Shown here one piece after another: positions 24,340 to 37,100 of a stretch of DNA of 64,000 nt. The position numbers and the translations under genes were made by a program. Within the stretch, counting starts at the first letter, position 1, and every line of letters begins with the position of its first letter. Origin of the DNA: Mercenaria mercenaria (lineage: Eukaryota; Mollusca; Bivalvia; Venerida; Veneridae). The DNA lies in the NCBI RefSeq assembly GCF_021730395.1, contig NC_069379.1, positions 26,386,501 to 26,450,500 on the forward strand, read 5' to 3'. The notes beneath the pieces were generated by a model, which was not told where the DNA came from, made no database searches, and worked only from the letters and a program-made list of their open reading frames with translations.

Positions 24340-25380
24340 TTCTAATTGACTTCTCTACTAATGTTAATGGTGGCGAAGAAAACATGAAGACCAATGTCGT
24401 TTTGAAAAGCATTTCAAAAAAACAGTCATACTTCGTTAACGTTTGTCTCGCTGTAATGTACTTTATACATTTGTACCTGACACAACATTAAAGACATAAA
24501 TCACAAAACAATTGAAAAAAAATCAAAAACATCTTTCCGTTAAAGATTATAAGCAAACTGACACTTAAAATTAAAAGAATAATGATTACTTAACTGCAAT
24601 AGAACTTTCTTTCTTCATATCCGTCAACGGTTTCGAAGTACACGCATTGAATGCATGTACAGGAATGATGAAATTCAAAATCATGACATGTAGTTAAACT
24701 TGTTTTTCAAAAAGTGAGTACTTAAACATGAATAAACTTAGTATGTTTGATAGCAATCGAATTTCTTACCTCTGTGAAGATTCATTATATAAATAAAAAT
24801 GTTGTATTATTTAGTAGAAATAAGTAAAAAAATAAATCACAATAAATCCGGAGTCTGAATTCTAGCATCTTACCTTATTTCATATTATAATAACTTATCT
24901 AGTTGCCAATGTAGACGCAATTAAAGCTTTCGCTGACAATCGTAAAGTTTCTTTCGATTCCGTATTTAACGGTATCCGATTTCAGAATTATCCGGTTGCA
25001 GCTCAAAGCTACGTGGCCGTATATAAGACGCATTTTCGTCTGAGGAATGCCGAAACGACATACAATAATACGCATTCGCACCTTAATTACCGATTGTCAG
25101 AACGAGGCTAAATTATGGGCTAAAATCCGGCCAAACATAAGTTGGAATGACAAAACCTGATCTCATCAAACAAGATAATGGGTTATCAAAAGTGCATCAT
25201 ATTAACCCTTCATATCATATTGAGGAATTTAAATTTTAATTTTAGTCTTTCGATCACGCTTTTGTTAAATATTTCATGACAATTATTTTAAGTTGTATCG
25301 TTTAATTAGGAAGAAACTGCAATAAATAGATATCTAAAATAAAGCAAAATTCAAGGAAATACCAAGGTGTGCTTATTGTA
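24340..25380. other. spacer, possibly upstream region of the 25383 exon
   Basis: AT-rich, no exon seen. Confidence 0.3.
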
Positions 25381-25382
25381 AA

Positions 25383-25431
25383 ATGGTGTTAAGTTTTATA
25401 TGCATTCTTGGAATATGCAGCGGTTTTACAA
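25383..25431 (+). CDS. possible first exon encoding a signal peptide
   Basis: ATG opens MVLSFICILGICSGFT and meets a strong donor (ACAA|GTAAGT) in phase 1. The 16 residues form a hydrophobic stretch with small residues (C-S-G) near the end, as in a secretory signal peptide. The phase is compatible with the sushi exon at 38513, which begins with two bases of a split codon, so both could belong to one secreted protein about 13 kb long. That link is inference. The single short exon makes the call itself uncertain. Confidence 0.35.
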
Positions 25432-26296
25432 GTAAGTGATTTAAACATCAGTAAAATATTTTTCATAGTGTCACTATTTTCCACTTTAAATTAATTTGCT
25501 TATACCTAGCCTATTGAAGAAGTGATACCAGTTCTGCCTGTCATGCGTTTCTATGTCAAGTCATCTTATTTTTAAGGACTATAATAAAAACTAAAGATTT
25601 GTTATCTCACTTTTTTACTGTAAAATCATTCAATTTCGTGAGCACTTAATTCCGTAGGTTTCAACCAATGTATATATTGCGTGGATTTCCTACCATAAAA
25701 CATATATTATGCTATAAGAATTAATTACCGTTCGTCGAAATTAAATACCGCATATTGATTCAACCACGAAAGTTTACGGTAATTGATATATGATCGAGGT
25801 GGGTCTTTTCATGAATATATATTTCTTTATAGCAAATGATCAAATCTTATTCATACATACAGTTTTTGTATATGTATTCATTTATGAATTCCATTTTAAA
25901 AGCAAATATGGATTTAAAAGTACAAAGAGCCTCTTCATTTCGTTTTAGGAAGTAAAAGGTCATACACCGTGTTCAGCATTCACTATATATTGAGTTAGCA
26001 TATTATTTCCCTTGTGTTTGATGATCTGATTAGTCCCTAGTTCGTAACTGAAAAAAGATCATTCCGAAGTATGCACTTAAAATGTATGCATTTACAATAA
26101 TGTTATTCAATACTTAATGGTGAAAATAATTAAAAGCCAGCAGTATAATTACGAAGTGCATGACATTTTGTTGAAATATATCTAGTGATGAATGGCTTCA
26201 GTATAAGGTTTATGTACTACAGATTAACCTGTCTGAGCTGTCACCTTTATTAAGCAGCAACGTGCCTTAAGTGGCCACTCAGCTTACTTCCCAAAT

Positions 26297-26937
26297 TGAT
26301 ACATATTGGTGTTTGAACAGGTTTCTATTACATTTATTAAACTTACTTATCATTTTAGATATATCAATATTCTTGCTAAATATACTAAGTGAATCGTAGC
26401 TTTAAAACTGTAAACCGCGTCATTAAACACTCCTTGTCTGACATTTCACTTAGCGTTGCACAATCAGGAGAGTGAAAAACAAGAACAATCTTTAAAAAGG
26501 ATTGTCGGCTAATTGCAGTAAGACAAGAAGTATATGAGGTTTACAAATCGTGTCATTCTATCATCTATCTAACATTTTGTAAATAGCAAAATCAAACACC
26601 ACTCTTAACAACAATTGAAATTGTTCCTTTAAAATGTTCACAAAGGTTTCCTAGATGTGCAATTTTGTTTCGTTTATTCTACAACAAAACAGCAGCGGTC
26701 TGGAAGGCACTTCTCTACATAGAAGACTCTAATCACACCCTTATTCATGTAAATTGATATATGTTGGTATTTGAACAGGTTTTATCATATTTATTAAACT
26801 TACTTATCATTTTTCGATATCGATATTCTTGCTAAATATACTGAGCGAAACTTACCTTTAAAACTGTGAACAGCGTCATTAAGCATAAATGCTTTGTCTA
26901 CATTTCACCCAGCGTAGCACTATCAGCAGAGTGAAAC
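26297..26937. repeat. direct repeat pair, about 185 bp, offset about 460 bp
   Basis: The block at 26297-26482 ('gtttgaacaggtttctatta', 'aacttacttatcatttt', 'attcttgctaaatatact', 'agagtgaaa') recurs at 26756-26937 with moderate divergence. It probably arose by local duplication; no ORF spans it. Confidence 0.65.
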
Positions 26938-27340
26938 AAATAGACACTCTCGTCCAGTCAGGAAGAGTGTTGCATAAATCGTTCATTTTGATAAATTATC
27001 TATAATGCGTTATCAAGTAGTCTGATTTGCAAACTGAAATCATGTGGCACGGTCACGAATTCGTTCTTAATACGGCATTCGCCGAAAATTGTTACTGTGT
27101 TACGCACGTGCTGCTTTAGCATATTTCCAATATCAATATTTTGAAATCCTAATTCACTAATGCGCTATAGCGCTATAGTTTACGACGACGGGGAAATGTC
27201 TATTGCCGCGGTGGTCGGGGGTTCGATTCTCGACTTATTCTAACTAAAACATATCGGAAGCTATTTTTTGTATTTTTTTTTCTACGCGTGTGTTAGGCAA
27301 GACCGTTCCCAGAGCCGTCAACTCCAAACAAATAAGACAA

Positions 27341-27705
27341 GAGGGCCATACTGGCCCTATATCGCTCACCTGTTATCATTGCACTTAAGGACAAGAAGGT
27401 ACTAAATAAGCTATTTATAGTAACATAAAAGGGCAGTAATTAAAATAAAAACATTGTAAGTGAACACAAGAGGGCCATTAGGGCCTTATATCTCTCACCT
27501 GAATACCATTGATTGCTCTAAATGATAAGATCAAGTTTTGACACAGATCACATACACATACACTTTAAATATCATCAGGATAAATATTTTCTTGTAACAG
27601 TCCCTTCTGACCTGTGGGCCATAATTATACTAGTCATAGCCAATCTCCATACCAAGTTTGAGGGTCATTGGCTCAATTGCTACATTTTTATACTGGCATG
27701 ACAGT
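27341..27705 (-). mobile_element. two 3' fragments of Helentron-like elements, inverted
   Basis: Two nested starts, 'acaagagggccatactggcc' near 27338 and 'acaagagggccattagggcc' near 27468, each followed by 'tat(c/a)(g/t)ctcacctg', are the reverse of the 'ctcttgt' hairpin end seen at 9206 and 34169. The second runs to about 27705, where SAMHD1-like sequence begins. Confidence 0.6.
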
Positions 27706-27736
27706 TTTATATCATATACTAGCAGATAAACGTTAC

Positions 27737-29031
27737 CTCCTCTGGTTTATATGTTACGATTAGTTCCTCTATGAATGTTCGGTCTTTAGATGTGATTCTT
27801 TGTTTTTCAAATTCCTCCTGAAGGCCATCGTTTGCTTCTAACATGTAACTAAACATATCTACGGATCCTTTTTCATGCTGAAGAATACAATTTCATTTAT
27901 TGCATTCATCTTAATAATTATAAAATAGAAAAAAGCAGAAACTTCACAGGTCGCTCAACACGACAAAAACGAAAATGTTGCAGGCTCGGTATGATTGAGC
28001 CTGTTCATGGGCGGTAGTGGAAATGCATGCTACCGTCCACGCCCTCTAGCCCCGGGTTGAGCAGAACTCAACATTTACACATGTCAAAAGTACAAAAAGC
28101 AATTTAGAGGCATCTGCAGATGTATTCAAACGGCTGTGAACATGGAACCTTAAATGATACACGTGTTGAGGCGTGTAATTCCATGAAGAGCGGCGTTTGG
28201 TCCCCAGATAAAGTAAAAGGTTTGCCCCAAACGAGAAAACAATGGGCAGAACTAAAAACAAACTGGAATTTAGGAAGGGGGTCTGAGGTTATGGAGCCTG
28301 CGTATCACAGGAACTGTCAAAAGACAAATTTAAAAAGCAGGCACAATATCCAAGTAACCTTATCAATTAAAACCTTTCATCATTATATATGTTGTTAAAT
28401 ATTTCGTACATCAATTAATCAAAAAGATACGTTTCCATCTTTTAGAAAGAAATTTGAGAAAAAAAGCCAATTTGCTCTTGTATTTGTAACTGCTAAACTA
28501 TATATTTGAATCACTCGATGGTGGTCGATCAGCCGTCTCTACCCGTTGTATTTCGTCATATGACTTAAAATGTCAAAAACAATGTAACAAGTTACCTCCC
28601 ATTTTTCCTTCCCCTTTTTTATCGAGTCGTAATGCAGGAATTATCTTTTTGTCAAAGAGATGTGAAAATGGCCCATGACCTGAAGTAAACATACAAAAAA
28701 AAATACATGACAAACCATCAGTAATGTAAAACATAAATATGCAATTTAGAGTATGTTTAGTTCTGATAATTTTTGTTTCGAAAATGTTTTTTTTTTTTTT
28801 TTTTTTTTTTTTGCAAGTGAAACGGAAAATACGTAAAGTCAAAAAGACATATCGTTATTTTTTAGGTATTTCGTAAATAATTGTTATGTACTATAAGCTT
28901 TACCGAGATCATGACACAATCCTGCCACTTCTACGCACAGTTCATCTACAGGAGTAATATCAACGTCTTTGAGGGCCTTAGATTTCTGGTCTCTTAGAGC
29001 TCGCACCAGCCGTCCAGCCAAGTGGCAAACC
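27737..29031 (-). pseudogene. partial inverted copy of SAMHD1 (exons 3-5)
   Basis: Three exons on the minus strand match exons 3, 4 and 5 of the gene at 50.5-62.5 kb. 28904-29031 encodes [18 protein letters not shown] and later [10 protein letters not shown] with both splice sites. 28596-28679 encodes [19 protein letters not shown]. 27737-27877 encodes HEKGSVDMFSYMLEANDG. Intron sequence is also shared (for example 29040-29175 with 52490-52620), so this is a DNA-level duplication, not a retrocopy. Exon 4 is 84 bases against 68 in the full gene and leaves the frame shifted before exon 5. Exon 5 lacks the last nine bases but stays in frame. No exon 1-2 or 6-13 equivalents are seen. It is probably a pseudogene, though two of three exons are open. 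Confidence 0.85.
27890..28380. other. insertion specific to the SAMHD1 copy
   Basis: The intron between copy exons 4 and 5 is several hundred bases longer than in the full gene. The extra DNA, about 27910-28375, contains two open frames (28046-28261 minus, 28120-28398 plus) that I do not recognise. Its GC content is higher than its surroundings. It is probably a mobile-element insertion after the duplication. Confidence 0.45.
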
Positions 29032-29329
29032 CTTAAAAATTATACCATATCTAAAGCAAGATATATTTTAAGGCAATCTTTAAAGACCTGCACAAACAAC
29101 TTGTAAAGTCAAGCAATTGTTGCTGTATTCATTCTTCCACCAATTGCTTAGATGGATTTTCGGATAAAATATGGATTTTTTGCTCGGTTTGGTTTTGCAA
29201 CTTTCCAGGGACAACCGTCCTTCAGTGCTTTCAGCGCTTTGATTGAAGCAAGCTACTATAAAACTATTAAAACCGTATTCTGGATACTGCAAGAATTCAA
29301 TGACAGCTTTCACTGAAGCAGATTAATTA

Positions 29330-30000
29330 CGCTAAATGTTTTTTTTTCATATGGTGAGTCGACAGGAAAAGAGGTATAAGTGCATATACACAAATAAACA
29401 AATAGTCATATTCCGCTTACATCCTTCGATATTTTGTTTTAGCAATACAATACTTTATATAATTGTTGCTTTTAGTGTTGTCAACTTTTGTTGATTTTTT
29501 TTACTTTTGTGTGAGTGAATAGCAAGGACGGATGCAGGGGTAACTTTGAGTCAGTGTTGTTACATTTTCTGGTCCTTTGGGATCATGCAGTTCATTGAGT
29601 TTTAGCAGAGCTACCGGCGCCGACAGCGTCGCATTACGGTTAGACGTGTGAAAAAGAAAATGAATAGAGAGATCTAACTGTGTATACTATCGAGTTGAAA
29701 ATTCGTGGTACTTTTTGGAATCGGTGTTGTTCGGATTTTTTCATGTGTACTATGTACATAGTAATTAATCAGAAAAGACGTCAGTAGACGCTTACTGTTT
29801 ACGGTTGACAAAAGCGTTTCGCTTACTGCTTTTAATATTGAATAAAAATGTAAATGAGCGTTTGATAATAAGAAATTAGTGCTAAATACATTTTCTACGA
29901 AGAAAAAAGAAATAAAATACAATAATTTCATTATTGAAACGACTTTCGTCACGCTGCCATTACTGAACTTTATGATATATACTTATGTTTGTCCCGATGA
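29330..30000. other. spacer, no gene seen
   Basis: AT-rich, no supported exon. Confidence 0.3.
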
Positions 30001-30006
30001 CGTCAT

Positions 30007-30082
30007 AACTCCACAGTGATGTAGTGGTTAGCGTGTTCGCGTTGAAATCCAGAGGTCATGAGTTCGAACCTCACCTGGACAA
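30007..30082 (+). repeat. tRNA-like sequence (SINE head or tRNA pseudogene)
   Basis: An A box 'tgtagtggttagcgtg' and a canonical B box 'gagttcgaacctc' with a TGAG/CTCA T stem. The acceptor ends (TCCA...TGGA) pair only in part. No SINE body was recognised downstream, where a T-rich tract follows at once. Confidence 0.5.
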
Positions 30083-30089
30083 GATTTTT

Positions 30090-31068
30090 TTAATTCCTTT
30101 TTTATTTCAGTCTTTTTTTGTATTACTATAAGTTTTGAAAATATTGTATAACTAAAGTCATTCATGTAAAATTTAACAAATGTTTATAGTTTTGATGTCA
30201 GGTTCCAATGCAGTGCCTGTGCAGTAGTCAGTAGACATAACTTTCAAAAAATAGCTTTAGGATCAAAATATACAGGCATTGAACTGTGAAAAGCAAATAA
30301 TGCTCTTCTCCCCGTTCACATATATTTCGTCCGTTAGCTTTAAAATCACTAACCAGAGTTTATAAAAATAAAAATAAAACTATTGGCGATGAATTATCAA
30401 TAAACATCAAAAAGGTTCTTACTGCCATCCCTATTCTCTAGTGCTAAAAGATTAACCATAAAAAAGTCATAGATTGTGAACTTAAAAGTTCTGTAAATAA
30501 ACAGGTGTTTTCGAGAATTTCGGAAGACACTGTTTTTCTCTAGGTAAAATTCTGATAATTAACTTTTAAAAATTGCTAGTCTTTTGGGTTTAAAACAAGC
30601 TTTGTACAGTCATGTAAATGATTGTAATTTTCCAATACCAGGCGTCTATTATAGCAGTATTTTTTACTAAAAGTTGGACACATTCTTCCATCCAAAAGAA
30701 AACAAAATTTGACAATAATGACATTTAAAAGAATTACAATAGTCATTTCCAGGATTACGTAAATTCTAATTTCTATTAACTTTGGAATTGGAACATTAAC
30801 ATTTTTTACATTAAGTCCTCATTGCCAAACATTTACAACATTTACACGCAAAGAGACAGAATTCCTTTGGCTGTTGGTCTAATGAGATTCTGTTAGGTTT
30901 GAAATTTTCAAGATTTAAGCTTTTCAATTTGAAGGAGTTATCATTTGTGACTGGTTTCCAGTATGATAATAATTTATGTAAAATTTTTGATGCAGTACGT
31001 TTTAATAAGAATAACAGAAATTATTCAATTACGTTTTTTCTCTTTAACTTGGTGCCGATTTTAATCTA
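30090..31068. other. spacer, no gene seen
   Basis: AT-rich, no exon or repeat resolved. Confidence 0.3.
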
Positions 31069-32038
31069 CGAGGGGTGTTCAATAAATACCCGGAAAAGTG
31101 CTCTCATTTCTCTATTTCTGGTCTCATTTTGGTAAAATTTTAAAATATGAAGGATATGAACATACTGAATGCAAATACCTAAATTACAGATTTCAGAACA
31201 TGCACACTATTTATTTGTCGTCTCCTAGGCAACGTCATCACCTCAAAAGCGGCCCAAAGTCATTATGATGCTGTCATATCACGCTCAGTTAATCAATACA
31301 ACTCGTGATTACCATTGATTCAATGTTTATCACCATTAAATGCATTTTTACACCTTCCTAAGAATAAATAAATACTGTTCGTATAATGTTCCTTTCGTAT
31401 TGAAGAAATTGGACACTGAACTGATGCCCTATCAAGGAGCTCTTTAAGTTATTAAATGTGACTGAGCGTTATTTTTCATGTCTGTAACAAAAGTCGTCAG
31501 CAATATTCTCCTGACCACTTTTAAACGTCACGTCCCACTAATAAAATTTTGTTTTCTTCAGGGCATTGTCCCTTAAACATTTTTCAGCAGAGCATTTGTC
31601 TCTTTCCTTGATTTTTGATTCAGAACACAAAATGTTATCTCACATCTCCGTTCAACGCTGATTTTCAAGCAACGACCAACTCAGTATGCCTGCCAAATAT
31701 TTTAATGATGTCACATTTATAATTTGACGTTATTGGCGTAACGCTTACTTTTCATACCAATATTCACCCAATTTAAGAAAAGGTAGCTTGAAAAATAGGT
31801 AAGTGGCAAGTAATGTTTTAGCGCATGTAAAATAGAAAAAGAGACAAAGTTGGGCCGGATGACGTCACATGACGTTGCCATGGGGACTCGCATTAACTTA
31901 TTATTTATCCAAAGACAATCTAATTTTAACATATCAACTCAGTATTCCCTAGTCTACATTTTGTAGCATTTTCATTTATTTTTGATGATACATAAAGAAT
32001 TGAGAGCACTTTTCCGGGTATTTATTGAACGCCCCTCG
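31069..32038. mobile_element. non-autonomous mariner-type element, 970 bp
   Basis: The inverted ends CGAGGGGTGTTCAATAAATA and CGAGGGGCGTTCAATAAATA match over about 35 bases ('cccggaaaagtgctctca' on the inside) and are flanked by TA. That fits the IS630-Tc1-mariner group. The interior has no transposase motif and only short AT-rich frames. Confidence 0.85.
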
Positions 32039-32060
32039 TATATCGAACTTTCTTTTGATT

Positions 32061-32304
32061 ATATGTGCCGTGCCAAGAGAAAATCAATATAGTGGCTTTG
32101 CGACCAGCATGTGTCCAGACCAGCCTGCGCATCCGCGCAGTCTGGTCAGGATCCATACTGTTCGCTAACAGTTTCTCTAGTTCCATTAGGCTTTGAAAGC
32201 GAACAGCATGGATCCTGACCAGACTGCACGGATGCGCAGGCTGGTCTGGATACATGCTGGTCGCAAAGCCACTATGTTGATTTTCTCATGGCACGGCTCA
32301 TATA
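32061..32304. mobile_element. palindromic MITE, about 244 bp
   Basis: The two halves ('gccgtgccaagagaaaatca', 'gtggctttgcgaccagcatg', 'agactgcgcggatgcgcagg'-type core) are reverse complements around a loop of about 25-30 bases at 32170-32195. The single strand would fold into one long hairpin. It starts only 22 bases after the mariner-type element. Confidence 0.85.
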
Positions 32305-32832
32305 TAGAATATCTTTCGAGTTTTCACATGTCAAGAATTAATCTTGATGCAGTCTAAAACATGCATTCAGAAATCATGAATTATCATTAATATTTATTAG
32401 TTTAATAGATCTAATAGAACATAAACTTCCTAAACGAATCCATAACTCCAGATAATTCCAACACCATTCCTTATTTTTTAAGGGCACTGGTGAGTTTTCA
32501 AGGGAGCTCTGCCTTTTAGGTAGCACCTAATTTCATATTAATAAAATAGTATCAAGTGTACTAGATCTAGGATATATGATGACGTAATAATAACTACCTG
32601 CACGTGAATGACGTCACGCCTAAATGCATGCATACAAAATGGCGGACATACTTTTGGATATGTAAAATAAAATTTTGAAGCTTGAAAAAGGGAAATAGTT
32701 ACTGGTGATCTAACAATGTTTACAGGATGAAGGTTCCTACATATATATAATGGAAGATCGATATGACAAAATGTAATTAAGCCAGAAAACGCGAAAATTT
32801 GCATAGGAATTAGGGCTAAATTAGCGAGGCAT

Positions 32833-33080
32833 GCCGGTGTAACATTAAATACTGACACCGTTGAACATTGAGAATTGACCCCGTCAGCATTATAACATTA
32901 AATTTTGATCATAAGGTCCCTTTTCAACGTTGAAAATTGAACCCGACAACATTTCAATATTAAATTTTGATCAAAAGGTTCTTTTTCAATGTTGAGAATT
33001 GACCTCGCCAACATTTCAACATTCAATTTTGATCAATGGCGTCAATTTTCAACGGGGTCAATATTTAATGTTACACTGGC
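32833..33080. mobile_element. MITE with GCAT target duplication and internal tandem units
   Basis: The ends GCCGGTGTAACATTAAATA and GCCAGTGTAACATTAAATA are inverted repeats, each bordered by GCAT (32829-32832 and 33081-33084). The interior has about three units of 60-65 bp built on 'aacattaaattttgatcaaa' and 'gttgagaattgacc'. No superfamily is recognised. Confidence 0.75.
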
Positions 33081-33154
33081 GCATCACACTATCACTGAAT
33101 TAATATGGAAATGCCATGAATGCATTTGACTTAAAGGTAAACCGAAACCGTATT

Positions 33155-34169
33155 ATTTTAGCTCACCTGAGCATTGTGATCGCTAAATGTCAGGCGTCTG
33201 TCTGTCGTCTGTCAACATTTATCTTGTGTATGCCATAGAAGCTGTATTTTTCAATTGATCTTCATGAATTTTGGTCAGAACGATTGCCTTGATGAAGTCT
33301 AGGACGATTTCGAATATGGGTCAACTGGGGTCACTTGTTATATACGTTATATAGGAAAAAATACTTTAAATATTTTCTAATCATATTTCCTAGACTTTTT
33401 TATTATAATTACCTGATGACCCCAAGTAATTAGGGGTCACTTGATTTTGACCTTGACCTACTGACCTACTTTTTTGTTTTTTTAAGAGAGAGCCATGAAA
33501 TTTGGATGACAAATACAGTTTTGCACACCGATCTTTATACAGTTTTGCACACCAATCTTAACAGCATAGAAATTTAAACCACGTCAGTAACTTTCGATAA
33601 AGATTTCAATACTCATCTTTAATGTTCTTAGCCTTGAACTACTGGCCTATTTTCTTGTTTTTTTTTAAGCTAAAGCAAAAAGATTTGGACAACATGTATA
33701 ATGTTTGATACAGATTTCAATACTCATCTTGTATAGTCTTAATCATGACCTACTGACCTACCTTTTCGTTTTCGAAGTTACAGTATAGAAATTTGGACCA
33801 CTTGTATATTTTTTAAACAGATTTCAATGCTCATCTTGAATAGTCTTAATCGTGACCTTCAGACCTACTTTCTTGTTTCTGAAGATACAGCATGGAAATT
33901 TGGATCACATGTAGAACTTTTGATACAGATTTCAATACTCATCTTCGGTATTATTAACCCTGACCTACTGACCTACTTTCTTGTTTTTGAAGCTACAGCA
34001 AAGAGGTTTTGACCACCTGTATAATTTTTCAACAGATTTCAGTACTTACCTTGAAGAATCTTTTCCATGACCTTCTCTCCTAGTTTTTTTAAGCTTTTGC
34101 AAAGAAATTTGTTCAAACAAGCAATTAAACTCAGGTGAGCGATATAGGGTCATCATGGCCCTCTTGTTT
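33155..34169 (+). mobile_element. Helentron-like element with 108-bp internal array
   Basis: Same ends as 7458-9206: 'ttttagctcacctgagca' on the left, and 'caggtgagcgatatagggtc' with the hairpin GGTCATCATGGCC before 'ctcttgttt' on the right. The interior holds five units near 108 bp, marked by 'atttcaatactcatctt' at about 33605, 33715, 33823, 33930 and 34037. The internal repeat differs in sequence from the 145-bp repeat of the other copy. Confidence 0.7.
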
Positions 34170-37100
34170 ATTTTTATTATAATCACATCTGGTTTATGTA
34201 GACTGGTTGCACTGTTTGTTTTCTTCCTTATACCTACTCACTGTTTTTTTTTCATTTCCGTAGTAGACACACGGAACATATTACACTTAACATATTATAA
34301 CTTAAAAAATATAAAGAACTTGGATTTACAAATGAAACTGATAAATTTACGCCGCAAGCAGATAAGTACAGATTATGTTTACTATAATAATTGATACAAA
34401 ATGAATTTAGGGTAATCGTAAACTGATGTGGTTGTGACAGAAGTATAAAATAATTTATTTTTAATGCATTGCCAACAAGTAAAGGACCTCGGACATTTTC
34501 CTATTCAGATTGCCTATCCGATTAAGCAAAACGTGACATAGGGATAGACTTCTGAAATTGCATAGTTATGATAGTTAAAGACCATTTCTTGATAAATGCG
34601 ACTTCATTTTACAAGTTTATGAACAAAAAAGAAGACTTTGTAGACATTTCTCATTCTCTTTTCTATTAAAATATGAACATAAATCATTTTTACGTTTTAA
34701 ACATCTTTCCCACCAGTGACGCAACAAAATATTTCACATGCCTTTGTAAATAATTATTATATACGTATGCTGCAAAAATGGCAGTTGGTCACGGGTGGGA
34801 AAGTGTTTAAAATTGAAAAAAACTATGTACAGGGTGTCAGCAAATAAATTTTTACATAAATATTTGACACTTATTGCATGTGTTTCCTAAACCTTACATA
34901 CATGTATCTACAGCTTTATTCATTTTTGTAAAAATTTCAAGCACAGAAAACACTAAACTAAATAAATAGGGGACATAGAAAGTGAAGCTAAAAAGCAGAC
35001 AGATCCTTATAAGTATATCTTATGAGTTTTTCAATCAGATCTGTTACCTCTTGACAGTCTAAGTCCTTTGATTGAGTGTTTGAGTGAGACAACTGCATCT
35101 GTCATAAGTCAAGAACCAAGCAAGTGGCTTCGACATATTACATAATTATGCGTCTTCAACGTAAACATGACAAAGAAATACAGACGAACTTCTATGGGAA
35201 TAGTGCCACTTAGGTGCATTTTTTTACCTTTTTGTAGGACACAGTTGAAGCGAACCTAGAATGCATTTTAAGAGCAACATTTGCTTTTATTCGATCCAGC
35301 ATCCTATACCCTAACAAAACTACACCAGACACCATCTCATTAACTAACCTAATTGCTTCCAGAACTTACACTGACACCCATAGAACTAATACTGACTCGC
35401 CCATAACTAACACTGACACCCCCAGAATTAAAATCAATTCGCTCACACGTCTGAAACTTATTTCGAAGCCAACCTAAATACTAGTAAGGACCTCAAAGAA
35501 CTAACACAGACACCCCAAGAATATCTATATAAATGTTGATACTAGCTAGTGAAGTTCCACTGATATAAAATGCTAAAAGTAAGGCATCCCTGAACCCGCA
35601 GTGGAATAGGCAGTCTCCTGCACCCCTCCGGTTCAACTGAAAAAGGCCAACTACGCCAATGTATGGCCAGCTACACCACTGCATGTGTTCAATAATAATC
35701 CTCCACATAATGCCCGGTCAGTATTGTACATGTGTATAAATACAGTATAGCAACAGATGTATAGAAAACAAACAATAGGATATGATCAATGCATCAGTGT
35801 TATCATGGGCACTCGGGTGGAAATAACTGAAGTACAGTTAGGGACCAAATGTTTTGTTCCACTTTATTTTTTTCCGTTTCGTTTATTTTCAAAAATGTCA
35901 ATAAAACTGATAATCTGCATGGCATCAGTTTATTTATTGTGTTAAAATATTTCATAGTAGACATACCTTAAATACCAATGCTTATTTTAAGTAAAAATAC
36001 ACATTTTAAATTTTCAAAAATATGACCCTTAGTTACAAACTGTTCGAATTTCAAGAAAACGAATATAAAATAGCGGTAATCTATGCAGTTTTGTGTTTTT
36101 TCAACTAAATGATTTGAAAGATGATGACTTAAGACACTTTATTCACTTTAGCGACCAGGATCTCTTTGCAAGCGGCGAGTAATCTATGCAGTAATGATAG
36201 GTAATGAAATGTGCAAACCCTAACATCCCTGACCCAAACCTGACCTAAAGGAACACTATATGGCCAGGCAGGAGAAGATAATAGATGCTCGTTCAATTCT
36301 GCAACTACAGCTTAATGCACTCTGCGGCAGCATGATCTGGCCAATGTTTTAGAGGTATTACATAATTTATGGGGTCAAACAAAAGCAGTTTGACAAAAAT
36401 TGTTTACTCTGCAGAATTAGAATTTTCTGACCTAAAGTGTTTTCAATAGTACAATGCGCTAAAAACTGTTTACTATTCTCTATTCGTTCTTCCGCCATAT
36501 ATCGAGAATCTTTGGCGATCGTATCAGCAACAAAGACAACGGAAGTTTGCCGATGCTCGATAAGATTGAAGTGTAAATAAAACATTTCTGAATGTTCTAA
36601 CACAAGTGACCATTTATCCGGTCCTTTCTTTTCTGACCATTTAAGGAAACAATGATAGCCTTTTAAAGGCTTGTTGTGCGACCAAATCTACTCTATTCGT
36701 CCTTTTGTACGTTGTTCTCTGTGGGTAAACGACAATTGGTCTTCATGACTGGTCATTCCAACATCAAATCATAATGCGTAGTTAATTGCCAAATGTGCAA
36801 TTGACATTGTGTCCTCTTTTACAGACCGTTTGAAACAGTTTTTGGTTTACCCGCAACCAAAGTTAAGTGTAATTCTGACAATCATATAGCATCTTTATTT
36901 GATTCCAAATCACATCCAAAGGATGTTCATGTGCTACGCAAAATAGTCCCATTCATGAAAATGCGGATTAATTATCAATGATCAAGCAGTTCTGATTCAA
37001 TCTGTATCCATTCATAGATTGTTTAAGATTATATAAGATCTATCAATGATAAGGTTTTCCAGCCCATAGTTACATCACAAGCTAGGTCAGACAGAGTTCA

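Noticed and set aside
28573-28842. 89-residue minus-strand frame as an independent gene
   Set aside because: It is exon 4 of the SAMHD1 copy ([10 protein letters not shown]) plus flanking intron read through, with a poly-Lys stretch from a T run.
30007-30082. Functional tRNA gene
   Set aside because: The B box is good but acceptor pairing is incomplete and the anticodon stem is weak; kept only as tRNA-like.
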